DNA of 64,000 nucleotides from Candidatus Competibacteraceae bacterium (GCA_003989085.1 RXIV01000002.1:186001-250000), one strand, 5' to 3'; numbered from the stretch's first letter, positions 27,216 to 37,377 are shown. Notes: generated by a model not told the origin, from the sequence alone. Numbers and translations: made by a program.

Positions 27216-27809
27216 TCAGTTGATGTATTCGAAGATGGTCACCACCTGCCGCACTCCCGCAACTTGGCTGGCGACTCCCGCTGCCGCGTCCGCCTCAACC
27301 GGGTGCACCAACCCTAATAGATAGACCGTTCCATTTTCTGTCACTACCTTGACCCTAGTCGGATCAAAATCAGGTAGATCGTTGATCTGAAACAGTGAAG
27401 CTTTGACTTTCGTGGTGAGAAAGGCATCGTTGCTCTGTACCGAAAGCGGCAGTGGCGGGCTAATAACCAGCTCGTTATAAACCTCCCGCACCGGCGGATC
27501 GCTGCGGCGGGCAATGTCCTCAGCCTGTTGCCGCGCCGGCATGGAGATGACTTGACCAGTCAGCAATACCGCGCCGTTATAACTGGTGACGCTGATGTGA
27601 TTACCGGGCGGCAATTGCTGATTCAGCGCATCTTGCAATTTAAGTTCAACCGTTTGATCGTCAATCACAGTGCCAGCAGTGCGGCGATCATGCACTACCG
27701 TGATGCCGGTCGCCGCGCCACCCACCAGCAACCCGGCGCAGCCGTTCATCGTCAGCGCTAGGAGCACCCCCAGCGTTACAAAAACCAAGCGGCAAAGTTG
27801 GTTCATCAC
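27216..27809 (-). CDS. dolP: outer-membrane BON-domain lipoprotein (DolP/YraP-like)
   Basis: 197 residues. The signal peptide ends in a lipobox-like LTMNGCAG, where the Asn at -2 is unusual but the Cys and flanking small residues are right. Two BON domains follow (about 45-115 and 120-195), with VELKLQDALNQQ, ISVTSYNGAVLLTGQV and FLTTKVKASLF, VKVVTENGTVYLLGLV. DolP-type proteins support outer-membrane integrity and BAM function. The usual neighbours diaA and yraN are missing, so the symbol is assigned by similarity of architecture only. Likely transcribed alone. Confidence 0.85.
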   Translation of the reverse strand: MMNQLCRLVFVTLGVLLALTMNGCAGLLVGGAATGITVVHDRRTAGTVIDDQTVELKLQDALNQQLPPGNHISVTSYNGAVLLTGQVISMPARQQAEDIARRSDPPVREVYNELVISPPLPLSVQSNDAFLTTKVKASLFQINDLPDFDPTRVKVVTENGTVYLLGLVHPVEADAAAGVASQVAGVRQVVTIFEYIN

Positions 27810-28156
27810 GATTCTCCAGGATTCTCCGCAAGAGACCCCTTCCTTCCGGGCGGAAAAGGCGCGTGCGGCGGATGCAGTCCCACCTCATTATTGCCGTTGT
27901 AGTTTAGCCTCAAGCAAAAGTCCGATGGTCATGCATACATTAATGCGAGGATTAACGACGCAGCGCCTCGTCCTGATGACTGTCAAAATGATAGTTGGGA
28001 AAGCGCCGCCCTTGTGCATGATACCGATTTGCAGATCCAGCGGTTTCCGATAAAGGAAAGTCCCGACCTAAAAAAATCCCTTCCCTGGTTGGGGGAAGGG
28101 ATTTTTTTAATGCCGATTCGCTGCGCCTGCCATTCGGCAGGCAAAGCGAGACCGCT
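27810..28156. other. 347-base gap between dolP and prpE
   Basis: The only clear element is a strong intrinsic terminator near its prpE end (28070-28108). The rest has no plausible gene or repeat. The dolP promoter must lie in the first part. Confidence 0.7.
28070..28108 (-). terminator. strong bidirectional intrinsic terminator after prpE
   Basis: A perfect 16-base stem (AAAAAAATCCCTTCCC with GGGAAGGGATTTTTTT) around a seven-base loop, so a U-tract is produced on either strand. It ends prpE on the minus strand. Confidence 0.92.
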
Positions 28157-30046
28157 TTAGTGACTGAGCGCCCGCCGGACTTCTTCCAGCGAGTTCGGAT
28201 CGTCCAGGGTGGACAGGTCGCCCGGATCACGATCCTCGGCTAGCGCCTGAATTGAGCGGCGCAGCAACTTGCCGGAACGGGTTTTCGGCAGCGCGGAAAC
28301 GAAGTGAATCCGGTGCGGCTTGGCAACCGCGCCCAATAACTCCTGCACCTTGCCGATGATTTCCTTTTCCATCTTCTCGGTCATGCCGGCTTCGTCGAGC
28401 ACAGCCGGATCTTTTAACCGGCAGAAGCCAACCGGCACCTGACCCTTGACCTTATCAGCCATGCCGATCACCGCCACTTCGGCGACGGCGGGATGATTCT
28501 GGATTGCTTCCTCAATTTCACGGGTGCCCAAGCGATGACCGGCGACGTTGATCACGTCATCGGTGCGGCCCAGGATGAAGTAATAACCGTCTTCGTCGCA
28601 TACCGCCCAGTCGGAAGAGGTGTACAGCATCTCCTTGAAGCTGGAGAAATAGCTCTGGACAAAACGCCGGTCGTCGCCCCACACCGTGCTGAGGCAGCCC
28701 GGTGGCAAGGGCGGCTGAACCACCAGCACCCCCTTCTCACCGCGCGGCATTTCATCGCCAGTGCCTTCGCTGATGACCCGGATGTTGTAGCCATACACCG
28801 GGAAACCCGGCGAACCAAAGCGGTTCGGCTTGAGATCGACGCCCGGCAGATAGGACAGCATCGGCCAACCGGTCTCAGTCTGCCAGTAATGATCGATGAC
28901 CGGAATCTTCAGCGCATCGCTGATCCAGCGCGAGGTCGGTTCATCCAACGGCTCACCGGCCAGGAACAGATAGCGCAGGCAGGACACGTCGTACATCGTC
29001 ATGTACTTCTGATCCTGCGACTTCAGCACCCGCACCGCAGTCGGCGACGAGAACATGGTCCGCACCTGGTATTCCTCGACGATCTTCCACCAGATGCCCG
29101 GATCGGGCCGAATCGGCAGCCCCTCGTACATGATGGTCGGCGAGCCGTTGATCAGCGGGCCGTAAACGATGTAGGAATGCCCCACTACCCAGCCGATGTC
29201 GGAGGTGGCGAACATTGTCTCGCCAGGGTTGATGTGGTAGAGGTGCTTCATGGTCGAAGCCAGCGCCACAGCATAACCGCCGGTATCGCGCTGGACGCCC
29301 TTGGGAATGCCGGTGGTGCCGGAGGTGTAGAGGATGTAACTCGGCTCGCTGGATTCCAGCCAGGTGACCGGGACCTCGGCGTCCATGTGCTGGGCGCGGA
29401 GCGTTGCGTAATCCAGATCGCGGCCTTCGATGAGAGTCAGACCCTGATCCAGGCCCCGGTTGCAAATCACCACGTTTTTCGGGGGGAACTTGGACAGGCG
29501 GCAGGATTCATCCACCAGATGCTTGTAGGGTACTGCTTTACCACCACGCATCCCGGCATCAGCGGTAATCATCAGCTTGGGCTTGGCGTCGTCAATGCGC
29601 ACCGCCAGATTAGCCGGCGCGAAGCCGCCGAATACGACCGAGTGAATGGCGCCTACCCGAACGCAGGCCAGCATCGCAAACGCGGCTTCGGCAATCATCG
29701 GCATGTAGATGATGACCCGATCGCCCTTGCCTACGCCCAGCGATTGCAGTACGGCGGCAAAACGGTTCACTTCGCGGTACAGCTCAGCGTAGGTGTAAAT
29801 CGTGGTCTCGTTGGTTTCGGTCGAGATGTAGATTAACGCCCGCTGGTCAGCGCGGTCGGCGAGATGCCGGTCCACCGCGTTGTAGCAAAGGTTGGTTTCA
29901 CCACCGACAAACCACTTGCAAAACGGCGGCTTGCTGTAGTCGCGCACTTGCTGCGGCGGTTTGTTCCAATGAATCAACTGGGCCTGTTCGCCCCAGAATC
30001 CTTCCGGGTTATTGATGGACCAGCTATGGAATTCTTCAAATTTCAT
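28157..30046 (-). CDS. prpE: propionyl-CoA synthetase (acyl-CoA synthetase, AMP-forming)
   Basis: 629 residues, the length of PrpE. The start MKFEEFHSWSINNPEGFW is preceded by GAGGAT, and a longer frame upstream has no ribosome site. AMP-binding core motifs are YTSGTTGIPKGV and the later YWQTETGWPM. The acetylatable Lys lies in PKTRSGKLLRRS near 592. RIDDAKPKLMITADAGMRGG and the YKHLVDES region are typical of PrpE rather than Acs. It activates propionate for the methylcitrate pathway or polyhydroxyalkanoate synthesis. No prpBCD is nearby. Lysine acylation control by the window's sirtuin is plausible. It ends at the strong terminator. Confidence 0.9.
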   Translation of the reverse strand: MKFEEFHSWSINNPEGFWGEQAQLIHWNKPPQQVRDYSKPPFCKWFVGGETNLCYNAVDRHLADRADQRALIYISTETNETTIYTYAELYREVNRFAAVLQSLGVGKGDRVIIYMPMIAEAAFAMLACVRVGAIHSVVFGGFAPANLAVRIDDAKPKLMITADAGMRGGKAVPYKHLVDESCRLSKFPPKNVVICNRGLDQGLTLIEGRDLDYATLRAQHMDAEVPVTWLESSEPSYILYTSGTTGIPKGVQRDTGGYAVALASTMKHLYHINPGETMFATSDIGWVVGHSYIVYGPLINGSPTIMYEGLPIRPDPGIWWKIVEEYQVRTMFSSPTAVRVLKSQDQKYMTMYDVSCLRYLFLAGEPLDEPTSRWISDALKIPVIDHYWQTETGWPMLSYLPGVDLKPNRFGSPGFPVYGYNIRVISEGTGDEMPRGEKGVLVVQPPLPPGCLSTVWGDDRRFVQSYFSSFKEMLYTSSDWAVCDEDGYYFILGRTDDVINVAGHRLGTREIEEAIQNHPAVAEVAVIGMADKVKGQVPVGFCRLKDPAVLDEAGMTEKMEKEIIGKVQELLGAVAKPHRIHFVSALPKTRSGKLLRRSIQALAEDRDPGDLSTLDDPNSLEEVRRALSH

Positions 30047-30184
30047 GCGGGAGTATCCTCTGAATCGGTGGTTTTCAGTCGCGGCTATGGTTGCCGCGTT
30101 CAAGTGTAGTCGTTGATCGGAAAATTTCCTGCCCGCCATCCTCGGAGTAAAAACCGAGGACAGCGATCCAGTCCTGACAGACGC

Positions 30185-31171
30185 CTACTTGGTCTTGAGC
30201 AAATCTTCAATGCTGGCGCGTTCTTCGCGCAGTTCCTGTTCGGTGGCGAGCATCCGCTCGCGGCTGAACGCATCAATCGGCAAGCCCTGCACGATCTGGT
30301 AGTCGCCGTTCTTGCAGACACATGGATAGGAGTAAATCACCCCTTCGCCAATGCCATAGGAGCCGTCGGACGGGACGGACATGCTGACCCAGTCGCCATC
30401 GGGCGTACCGAGCGCCCAGTCGCGCATGTGGTCAATGGCCGAGGAAGCCGCAGAGGCGGCGGAAGACGCGCCACGGGCCTTGATAATCGCCGCGCCACGC
30501 TGCTGCACGTCGGGGATGAAGGTCTCGCGGTACCAGCTTTGGTCAACCAGCGCGGTGGCAGCCTGGCCCTTGACCGTGCATTGGCTGATGTCCGGGTACT
30601 GGGTCGAGGAGTGGTTACCCCAGATGGTCATTTTTTTAATATCGTTGACGTGGCTGCCGGTCTTCTCAGCCAACTGACTCAGGGCGCGGTTATGGTCGAG
30701 CCGGGTCATGGCGTGGAACTGGCGCGGACTCAGATCGGGAGCGCTGCTGGCGGCAATCAGCGAGTTGGTGTTAGCCGGGTTGCCCACCACCAGCACTCGC
30801 ACATCGCGGGCAGCGTAATCGTTAATGGCCTTGCCTTGCGGCCCGAAAATCGCGCCATTGGCGGTCAACAAGTCCTTGCGCTCCATGCCGGGGCCGCGTG
30901 GACGGGCACCGACGAGCATGGCAAAGTTAGCATCCTTGAACGCCACCTCCAGCTTGTCGGTGGCGACCGTGCCGGCCAGCAGTGGGAACGCGCAGTCGTT
31001 CAGTTCCATCACCACACCCTGCAAGGCTTGCAGCGCCGGGGTAATTTCCAGCAATTGCAGGATGACCGGCTGATCGGGACCCAACATACTGCCGGAAGCG
31101 ATCCGGAAGGCCATAGCATAGCCGATGTTGCCGGCAGCGCCGGTGATGACAACGCGAACGGGGGATTTCAT
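30185..31171 (-). CDS. mdh: NAD-dependent malate dehydrogenase
   Basis: 328 residues of the long (type 2) MDH group typical of many beta/gammaproteobacteria. Rossmann motif [36 protein letters not shown] with both substrate-binding Arg residues, NPANTNSL, and the catalytic His in [15 protein letters not shown]. It interconverts malate and oxaloacetate in the TCA cycle. It lies 138 bases upstream of prpE on the same strand, so the two may share a transcript linking propionate activation to oxaloacetate supply (inference). Confidence 0.96.
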   Translation of the reverse strand: MKSPVRVVITGAAGNIGYAMAFRIASGSMLGPDQPVILQLLEITPALQALQGVVMELNDCAFPLLAGTVATDKLEVAFKDANFAMLVGARPRGPGMERKDLLTANGAIFGPQGKAINDYAARDVRVLVVGNPANTNSLIAASSAPDLSPRQFHAMTRLDHNRALSQLAEKTGSHVNDIKKMTIWGNHSSTQYPDISQCTVKGQAATALVDQSWYRETFIPDVQQRGAAIIKARGASSAASAASSAIDHMRDWALGTPDGDWVSMSVPSDGSYGIGEGVIYSYPCVCKNGDYQIVQGLPIDAFSRERMLATEQELREERASIEDLLKTK

Positions 31172-31394
31172 GCGGGTGTACTCCTGAGTACAGTGGGCGG
31201 GATAGACAGTTAAGATATGTTGGAGAAGCGAGACGCTCCGGATTTAATTTCAATCCTTGGTTATCCTGGATTAGCCATTGCGTCCGTATCTGCTGCAACG
31301 CCGCCCGGCCAGAGCGGCGACGTGGATAACCCTGAAAATAGTAACTGAGATTGCCGCGTTTTGAAACGAACGCCGGCAATGGGAGATTCCCCTG

Positions 31395-32126
31395 ATGAGT
31401 CGTTCTCTGCTGACCGGCGCGGGCTATGTGCTGACCGGGTTGCGCTGGCTGCCCAAGACGGGTTTGCGCGGCTTTGTGGCGATTCCGCTGTTGCTCAACA
31501 CCGTACTGTTTGGCGCTGGAATCTGGTGGAGCACCGGCCAGATCGAGCGTTTCAATCAGTATGTCCAAGGGCTGCTGCCTACTTGGCTGGCTTGGCTGCA
31601 CTGGCTGGTGTGGCCGCTGTTTATCCTGACCGCGTTGGTGGTGGTGTTCTACGCGTTCACTGTGGTTGCGAACCTGATCGCGGCGCCGTTCAATGGTCTG
31701 TTAGCCGAGCGGGTGGAACGACTGGCGATGCCCGGCGCACCCCGCCCCGTAGCAGCACTCAATTGGAAAGAACTGGCACTGAGTCCCCTGGCGGAAGTGT
31801 GGAAGCTGCTGTATTTCATCGGCTGGGCCATTCCGCTGTTGTTGTTATCCTTCGTTCCAGTGGTCAACGCCATTGCGCCGGTGCTGTGGGTGCTGTTCAG
31901 CGTGTGGATGCTAGCGCTGGAATATGCGGACTACCCACTGGGCAATCGCGGCCTGACCTTCCGCGAGCAGCGTCGGTTCCTGCGCCAGCACTGGCCGCTG
32001 ACCCTCGGTTTTGGCGGAATGACGTTGTTGCTGACTTTGATTCCAGTGCTGAATTTTCTGGTGATGCCGGCAGCGGTGATCGGTGCAACCCTGATGTGGG
32101 TGCGGGAAACTCCAGACGTAGGTTGA
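31395..32126 (+). CDS. cysZ: CysZ/EI24-family sulfate transporter
   Basis: 243 residues with four to six hydrophobic segments. The CysZ signature region FTVVANLIAAPFNGLLAERVE is present, as are the central SPLAEVWKLLYFIGWAIPLL and ALEYADYPLGNRGLTFREQRR, matching the EI24/CysZ family. The family mediates high-affinity sulfate (or sulfite) uptake for cysteine synthesis. It is followed after 11 bases by waaA on the same strand, an uncommon pairing. A longer frame that starts upstream and reads through this gene in another phase is not real. Confidence 0.9.
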   Translation: MSRSLLTGAGYVLTGLRWLPKTGLRGFVAIPLLLNTVLFGAGIWWSTGQIERFNQYVQGLLPTWLAWLHWLVWPLFILTALVVVFYAFTVVANLIAAPFNGLLAERVERLAMPGAPRPVAALNWKELALSPLAEVWKLLYFIGWAIPLLLLSFVPVVNAIAPVLWVLFSVWMLALEYADYPLGNRGLTFREQRRFLRQHWPLTLGFGGMTLLLTLIPVLNFLVMPAAVIGATLMWVRETPDVG

Positions 32127-32137
32127 ACGACACGACC

Positions 32138-33421
32138 ATGCGTCTGCTCTACACCGCTCTGCTGTATGGGCTGCTACCGTTGGCATTGCTACGGCTGTAC
32201 TGGCGCGGGCGGCGAGATCCCGGTCATCGTCAGCGCTGGCGGGAACGATTCGGCTGGATTCCCCGGTTGCCTGAACCCGGCGTTCTATGGCTTCACGCCG
32301 TTTCGGTCGGTGAAACTCGCGCTGCTTTGCCGCTGATCCGGGCCTTGCGGGAAGTTGATCCCAACCGGTCCATCCTGGTCACGACCACTACGTTGACCGG
32401 TTCCCGCCAGGTGCGAGAGGCACTGGGTGATCAGGTTTGGCACGTTTACGCGCCTTATGACTTGCCCGGCGCAGTGCGGCGATTCCTGCACCAAACCCGA
32501 CCCGGCTTGGCAATCATCATGGAAACCGAACTGTGGCCGAATCTGCTGCATCAGTGCGCGGCAGCCGGAATCCCGGTGCTGATCGCCAACGCCCGGCTGT
32601 CGGAACGCTCGATGCGCGGCTATGCTCGGATGGACTGGCTGACGACGCCGATGCTGCAACACATCACCCTGATCGCCGCCCAATCCCAGGCCGACGCTGA
32701 CCGCTTCCGCACCTTGGGCGCTCCGCGAGTGCAAGTGACAGGCAATTTGAAGTATGACCTGGCGCTGCCAGAGGATTTACCGGAACAAGGACGCCAGTTT
32801 CGGCAGGAGTGGTGGGGGGAAAATCGGCCCGTGTGGATCGCTGCCAGCACCCACACCGGCGAGGATGAACTGGTGCTGGACGCCTTCGCCCGGCTGCGCG
32901 AATCCTGGCCGGAGTTGTTGCTGCTGTTGGTGCCGCGTCACCCGGAACGCTTCGACGGGGTGGCGGAGTTATGCCGGCAACGCGGTTTTAACGTGACCCG
33001 ACGCAGTGAAAGACAGCCTTGTCCCGTGGAAACAGCGGTTTTCCTCGGCGACAGCATGGGCGAGTTGCTGCGATTTTACGCCGCCGCCGATCTGGCCTTT
33101 GTCGGTGGCAGTCTGGTACCCACCGGCGGCCATAACGTATTAGAACCGGCGCTGCTGGGATTGCCAACCTTATTCGGCCCGCACATGTTCAACTTTACCG
33201 AGGCGGGCGAACGGCTACTGCAAGCCGGCGCGGCATGGCAAGTCAGCACTGCGATGGAACTGGCAGTGGCGGCGGATCGGCTGCTGGCTGACCCGGAACT
33301 ACGGCGGGATGCGGGGCAACGCGGGCGATCAGTGGTAGAACAGCATCGCGGAGCGCTGGCGGCGCTGCTGACCCGGATTGAGGACTGCCTTAATCATGAC
33401 ACTGACAAGGAACAGCGTTAG
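32138..33421 (+). CDS. waaA: 3-deoxy-D-manno-octulosonic acid (Kdo) transferase
   Basis: 427 residues from the ATG of [19 protein letters not shown], an N-terminal membrane anchor expected of WaaA. A much longer in-frame extension upstream overlaps cysZ and is rejected. The GT-B core shows [17 protein letters not shown] with the catalytic Glu, [19 protein letters not shown], and the Kdo/CMP site [18 protein letters not shown]. It adds Kdo residues to lipid IVA at the inner membrane, and lptD at the window's end handles the finished LPS. The stop overlaps the convergent gcvPA stop by three bases. Confidence 0.95.
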   Translation: MRLLYTALLYGLLPLALLRLYWRGRRDPGHRQRWRERFGWIPRLPEPGVLWLHAVSVGETRAALPLIRALREVDPNRSILVTTTTLTGSRQVREALGDQVWHVYAPYDLPGAVRRFLHQTRPGLAIIMETELWPNLLHQCAAAGIPVLIANARLSERSMRGYARMDWLTTPMLQHITLIAAQSQADADRFRTLGAPRVQVTGNLKYDLALPEDLPEQGRQFRQEWWGENRPVWIAASTHTGEDELVLDAFARLRESWPELLLLLVPRHPERFDGVAELCRQRGFNVTRRSERQPCPVETAVFLGDSMGELLRFYAAADLAFVGGSLVPTGGHNVLEPALLGLPTLFGPHMFNFTEAGERLLQAGAAWQVSTAMELAVAADRLLADPELRRDAGQRGRSVVEQHRGALAALLTRIEDCLNHDTDKEQR

Positions 33422-34773
33422 ACCACCGTCGCCAGGGTTTCAGCATAGCGTTGCAAATCAGCCTCATCCTTGGTTTCGGTTGCGCAGACCAGCAGCGCAT
33501 GGCCCAATTCGGGATAGTCGTCGCGTAAATCAAAGCCACCGAGAATGCCCTGCGCCAGCAGTCTGCCAAGAACTTCGCCTGCCGGACGCGGTAACTGCAA
33601 CACGGTTTCGTGAAACGCCGGCCGGTTAAAAACCCGGTGGACACCCGGAATCCGGCTCAGTTGTTCTACCAAAGATCGGGTATTGGCATGGCAGGCAGTC
33701 GCGACCTGTTCCAGCCCCTGCGGGCCAAGCAGGGCCAGATACAGCGTGGCCGCCGTCACCATCAAACCCTGATTGGTGCAGATGTTGGAGGTCGCCTTGG
33801 AACGGCGAATATGCTGTTCACGGGCTTGCAGGGTCAGGGTAAAACCGGGCTTGCTATCCAGATCCACCGTCCGTCCGACCAGCCGGCCCGGCATCTGTCG
33901 CACCAGTTCCTGCCGACAACACAGGAAACCGAAGTAAGGACCACCGGAACTCAAAGGCGAACCCAGCGGTTGACCATCGCCACAGGCCATGTCGGCTCCG
34001 GTTGCGCCCCATTCGCCCGGCGGTTTGAGAATCGCCAGCGCGGTGGGATTGACCACTGCAACCACCAGCACATTATGCTGGTGCGCCCAGTCAGTCAGCG
34101 CATCGACCTCCTCCAGCACCCCGAAGAAGTTGGGTTGGGCGATGACCAGCGCTGCAAAATCCTGTCCGGCGTAGGCGGCAAGCCCCTCGACCGGCGTGTG
34201 ACCGCCCGTCGGGTCATAAGGCAATTCCACCAGTTCCAGTCCCTGATTATGAATAATGGCGTGGGCCACCCGCCGGTAGCCGGGATGCAGGGTGCGGGGA
34301 ATCAGAATCCGTTTTGATTTGGATTTGCGGTTGGCCCGCACCGCCATCAACAGCGCCTCGGCCAGTGCTGATCCGCCGTCGTACAGCGAGGCGTTGGACA
34401 CCGCCAGGCCGGTCAGCCCGGCCATCATGCTCTGGTACTCGTAAAGCACTTGCAGGGTGCCCTGACTGGCCTCTGGCTGATAAGGGGTATAGGCGCTGTA
34501 GAACTCGCCTCGCCCGGCAATCTCCCAGACCGCTGCCGGTATGTGATGCTCATAAGCGCCTGCGCCCAGAAAACCCAGCCAGTGCGGATCAGCCGCTGCC
34601 CGTTCAGTCATCAGCCGGGCAATCTGCCGCTCGTTCAGCGCCTCCGGCAGAGCCGGCAGATCGGCGATCCGTAACGCTGGCGGGATTTCATCAAACAGCG
34701 TCTCAATGCTCGGCGTACCGATAGCGGCCAGCATCGCCCGGACATCATCCGGGGTGTGAGGGATAAACGGCAT
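33418..34773 (-). CDS. gcvPA: glycine dehydrogenase (decarboxylating) subunit 1
   Basis: 451 residues, the N-terminal half of a two-subunit P-protein. Typical stretches are [54 protein letters not shown], and the C-terminal [12 protein letters not shown]. The PLP-lysine lies in subunit 2 (gcvPB), which is not in the window. It is the last gene of gcvT-gcvH-gcvPA, whereas gcvPB usually follows directly. Here the neighbour is the convergent waaA, so gcvPB must be elsewhere. With GcvH and GcvT it degrades glycine to CO2, ammonia and methylene-THF. Confidence 0.96.
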   Translation of the reverse strand: MPFIPHTPDDVRAMLAAIGTPSIETLFDEIPPALRIADLPALPEALNERQIARLMTERAAADPHWLGFLGAGAYEHHIPAAVWEIAGRGEFYSAYTPYQPEASQGTLQVLYEYQSMMAGLTGLAVSNASLYDGGSALAEALLMAVRANRKSKSKRILIPRTLHPGYRRVAHAIIHNQGLELVELPYDPTGGHTPVEGLAAYAGQDFAALVIAQPNFFGVLEEVDALTDWAHQHNVLVVAVVNPTALAILKPPGEWGATGADMACGDGQPLGSPLSSGGPYFGFLCCRQELVRQMPGRLVGRTVDLDSKPGFTLTLQAREQHIRRSKATSNICTNQGLMVTAATLYLALLGPQGLEQVATACHANTRSLVEQLSRIPGVHRVFNRPAFHETVLQLPRPAGEVLGRLLAQGILGGFDLRDDYPELGHALLVCATETKDEADLQRYAETLATVV

Positions 34774-34788
34774 CAGCGGCGTCCCCGA

Positions 34789-35217
34789 TCAGACCAGCCG
34801 GGGATCGGTTAGCGAACCATTGTCCTCATCGTCGTCGGCAGCGGCGATCGCCTCATACGCGGTAGCATCCATCAGTGCATCGAGCGTCGAGACCGTCTTG
34901 AGCCGGAAAATCCAGCCCTCGCCATAGGGATCCTGATTGATCAGCTCCGGATTGTCGGCCAGCAACTCGTTCACCTCGACGATCACACCGTCCAGTGGGC
35001 TATAGACATCGGATGCAGCCTTGACCGATTCGACCACCGCACAGCCTTCGGCAACGCTGACCACCCGGCCAATTTCCGGGAGTTCTACGAACACCAAATC
35101 ACCCAGCAAATGCTGGGCATGGTCGGTGATGCCCACCGTTACGAGGCCATCGTCCTGGGTGCGCGCCCATTCGTGGGTTTCGGCATAGCGCAAGTCAGCG
35201 GGAATAATGTGGCTCAT
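34789..35217 (-). CDS. gcvH: glycine cleavage system H protein
   Basis: 142 residues, slightly longer than usual because of an acidic C-terminal extension ([10 protein letters not shown]). The lipoyl-lysine is Lys66 in [17 protein letters not shown], preceded by [13 protein letters not shown]. It shuttles the aminomethyl group between the P and T proteins. It sits between gcvT and gcvPA with short gaps (62 and 15 bases), consistent with a single operon. Confidence 0.97.
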   Translation of the reverse strand: MSHIIPADLRYAETHEWARTQDDGLVTVGITDHAQHLLGDLVFVELPEIGRVVSVAEGCAVVESVKAASDVYSPLDGVIVEVNELLADNPELINQDPYGEGWIFRLKTVSTLDALMDATAYEAIAAADDDEDNGSLTDPRLV

Positions 35218-35279
35218 CGTCGGCTCCTTAACTAGGGTTGGGCAGAGACAGGGGCGGTCGGAGGGACCAAGGAACAGCG

Positions 35280-36356
35280 TTAGCGCGGACGGGAGACAAA
35301 CGGCGGCTTGACCGTCAACGCCGCCAGCCGCTTGCCGCGCACTTCAACCCGGCAGCGCTCGCCGGTGGTTGCGGCCACCCGCGCCAAGGCGATGCCCCGG
35401 TTCAGGGTCGGCGAAAACGCGCCGCTAGTGGTCAGGCCAACAGCAGCGTCGCCGTCATAAACGGTCTGATGACTGCGCAACACCCCGCGATCTTCCAGCA
35501 CCAGACCAATGAAGATCTGTGGGATGCCAGCGGCCCGTTGCCGTTCCAACGCAGCGCGACCGATGAACTCACGATCCGGCGGTTGCCAGGCTACAGTCCA
35601 ACCCAGCCCGGAGACCAGCGGGGTGGTGGTTTCGTCCATGTCGCTGCCATAGAGGCTCATACCGGCCTCGAGCCGCAGGGTGTCGCGAGCGCCCAAACCA
35701 CAGGGTGCAACGCCAGCAGCCAGCAGCTGGTCCCACAGCGTCGGCGCAGCGTCAGCAGGCAGCATGATTTCAACGCCGTCCTCGCCGGTATAGCCGGTGC
35801 GGGCGATGAACAGGTTGCCCGCTTCAATGGCGTGAAACCGCTGGCTGGCTTGCACCCGCGCTAAAATCCCGGCGTCGAGAACTGCCGCCAATCGGGTCAG
35901 CGCCTCCGGTCCTTGCACCGCCAGCATCGCCAAATCGTCGCGTTCATTCCAGGCGGTGCTGAAGCGTTCGGCGATGGGCGCGATCCAGGACAGATCCTTG
36001 ACGCGGGTCGCGGCATTCAGCACCAGCCGGTAGCCCGTCGCGCCTCGATCATAAACGATCAGATCATCAATGATGCCGCCCGTTTCGTTCAACAGGCAGG
36101 TATAGAGCGCCTTGTCGGGGTAGAGCCGGGCAACATCATTGGCTAGCAGATAACGTAACAGAACACGGGCCGGCCTCGGATCGGGAAAGTCGACAATGGT
36201 CATATGCGACACGTCGAACAACCCGGCAGCAGTGCGGACCTGGGTATGTTCCTTGAGTTGCGAGCCGTAGTGCAGCGGCAGGTCCCAGCCGCCAAAATCC
36301 ACCAGCCTTGCTCCTAAGGCAAGGTGGCGGACATACAGGGGAGTGTGTTTGGCCAT
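35280..36356 (-). CDS. gcvT: aminomethyltransferase (glycine cleavage T protein)
   Basis: 358 residues from [20 protein letters not shown], the conserved start of GcvT; an in-frame extension of 25 codons upstream is unlike the family. Folate-binding and active-site features are [40 protein letters not shown], and [18 protein letters not shown]. It transfers the methylene group from H protein to tetrahydrofolate. First gene of the operon. The ribosome-binding site is weak, and no glycine riboswitch is recognisable in the 147 bases upstream. Confidence 0.96.
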   Translation of the reverse strand: MAKHTPLYVRHLALGARLVDFGGWDLPLHYGSQLKEHTQVRTAAGLFDVSHMTIVDFPDPRPARVLLRYLLANDVARLYPDKALYTCLLNETGGIIDDLIVYDRGATGYRLVLNAATRVKDLSWIAPIAERFSTAWNERDDLAMLAVQGPEALTRLAAVLDAGILARVQASQRFHAIEAGNLFIARTGYTGEDGVEIMLPADAAPTLWDQLLAAGVAPCGLGARDTLRLEAGMSLYGSDMDETTTPLVSGLGWTVAWQPPDREFIGRAALERQRAAGIPQIFIGLVLEDRGVLRSHQTVYDGDAAVGLTTSGAFSPTLNRGIALARVAATTGERCRVEVRGKRLAALTVKPPFVSRPR

Positions 36357-36503
36357 GCGGAGAATGTCCAAGGCGACCGATGGGGCTAATGTTAGCCCGA
36401 AATCGGTCGGGTGGGGTACCGCAGCGATCAACTGTCGGCGCGGTGGAGCAACGTCAATCCAGCATTGCTCGTGATTTCCTTGGATACTGGTTGAATGGAC
36501 AGA

Positions 36504-36854
36504 TCAATTGGTTGGGTAGCCACTGCGCCGCATGTCGTCCAGACTGCCACGATTTTCTACCTGGCTGTAGCCCAGTTGCCGTAACGTCTGTTCGGCGATC
36601 CCGGACCGGCGACCACTGCGGCAATACAGCGCAATGCGGGTATCATGATCCGGAGCAAAGGCGGCGATACGGTCAGCAATCTGGTCGAAAGGAATATTGA
36701 CCGCCTGCTGGATATGCGCTTGCTGGTATTCGTCGGCGGTGCGCACATCAATGATCAGTGGTTGACCGGCAACGGGTGGGTTGCCGGGTTCAGCCAGAAC
36801 CACGTTGCAACACAATATCGCCGCCAGAAGCCCTGCTGTATTCAGTTTTTTCAT
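36504..36854 (-). CDS. periplasmic rhodanese-like sulfurtransferase
   Basis: 116 residues from MKKLNTAGLLAAILCCNVVLA, a Sec signal peptide, followed by a single rhodanese domain. The active-site loop is CRSGRRSG with the catalytic Cys intact, and the domain starts PLIIDVRTADEYQQAHIQQA. An ATG three codons earlier overlaps the only Shine-Dalgarno-like sequence. Single-domain periplasmic rhodaneses (PspE-like) transfer sulfane sulfur to thiols or cyanide. It is monocistronic between gcvT and the tmRNA integration scar. Confidence 0.9.
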   Translation of the reverse strand: MKKLNTAGLLAAILCCNVVLAEPGNPPVAGQPLIIDVRTADEYQQAHIQQAVNIPFDQIADRIAAFAPDHDTRIALYCRSGRRSGIAEQTLRQLGYSQVENRGSLDDMRRSGYPTN

Positions 36855-36933
36855 GGCTACCATCTTCTGGTTGAAATCAGGATTGGGACTTTTTCTTCAT
36901 TCAGAACGCGGGAATGAGAGAATCGGTCAGCAA

Positions 36934-36961
36934 AAAAGCCAACCGTTCCTAGTTGGCTTTT
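36934..36961 (-). terminator. intrinsic terminator, probably the ancestral one of ssrA
   Basis: AAAAGCCAAC and GTTGGCTTTT form a perfect 10-base stem with an eight-base loop, and on the minus strand the stem is followed by T residues. It lies just beyond the degraded copy of the tmRNA 3' end, where the original ssrA terminator would be after an insertion. Confidence 0.75.
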
Positions 36962-36967
36962 CATATT

Positions 36968-36990
36968 GGCGGAGGGAATCGAACCACCGT
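36968..36990 (-). repeat. degraded second copy of the tmRNA 3' end (candidate attachment site)
   Basis: 21 of 23 bases match 37418-37440, the T-arm and acceptor part of ssrA, in direct orientation. It is not a complete tRNA. This is the configuration left when a tmRNA-targeting integrative element inserts and regenerates the gene end. Confidence 0.75.
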
Positions 36991-37119
36991 ATAGTAGCTT
37001 GTAATATATATTACAAATTTCTCATCAGTCGAATACCACATAAAATTCACACAACTCCCCAATTCGACAGTTTACAATGGTTTTCTCGGCCATATCACGC
37101 CTCAAAGTTTGATTTTTTT

Positions 37120-37249
37120 GTGCAGATCTTCAGGCACCCCCCATACTCGCGCAACTGATCCTTGTAGGCAAAGCGGTATTTGACGCGCCGGAGCTTGCAG
37201 ATTTTTCACCGTCCTTGGCGGCGCGAATCGCAGAATCGCTCAGGGGCAT
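37120..37249 (-). pseudogene. remnant of a P4-type tyrosine integrase N-terminus
   Basis: The minus strand encodes MPLSDSAIRAAKDGEKS, the start of the DUF4102 arm-binding domain of P4-like integrases. After a frame change it continues KLRRVKYRFAYKDQLREYGG, matching the segment that normally follows about 15 residues later (KLWRxKYRF). The YKLSDGGGLYLLV segment is deleted and everything further downstream is gone. Such integrases commonly use ssrA as their target, and here the fragment starts 162 bases from the tmRNA end. Confidence 0.7.
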
Positions 37250-37266
37250 TTGGGGTATCCCTGTTG

Positions 37267-37292
37267 ACGGTTGGAGAGATACCTCCAACCGT
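37267..37292. repeat. perfect palindrome upstream of the integrase relic
   Basis: ACGGTTGGAG and CTCCAACCGT around a six-base loop, further flanked by GGGGTA and TACCCC. It lies just upstream of the integrase start and may be an operator or arm-type site of the lost element. Confidence 0.6.
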
Positions 37293-37355
37293 ACCCCAGA
37301 AATGAAGGGGATGCCAATGGATTTACTGGACGTTGCTAGACAAGAAGGGCATAAA

Positions 37356-37377
37356 AAACCCGCTGAATCGCGGGTTT
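37356..37377 (-). terminator. intrinsic terminator of tmRNA
   Basis: AAACCCGC and GCGGGTTT with a six-base loop. On the minus strand the stem continues into TTTTTTAT, 33 bases after the tmRNA CCA end. Confidence 0.85.

Noticed and set aside
30047..30139. Upstream in-frame start of prpE
   Set aside because: It adds 31 residues unlike the family and lacks a ribosome-binding site, while MKFEEFHSW matches PrpE starts.
31361..32137. Long N-terminal extension of waaA reading through the cysZ region
   Set aside because: It overlaps cysZ in another phase, shows low-complexity Arg/Pro composition typical of shadow frames, and the WaaA family starts at MRLLYTALL.
36968..36990. tRNA gene
   Set aside because: Only the T-arm and part of an acceptor stem are present, with no anticodon arm or D-arm; it matches the tmRNA 3' end instead.
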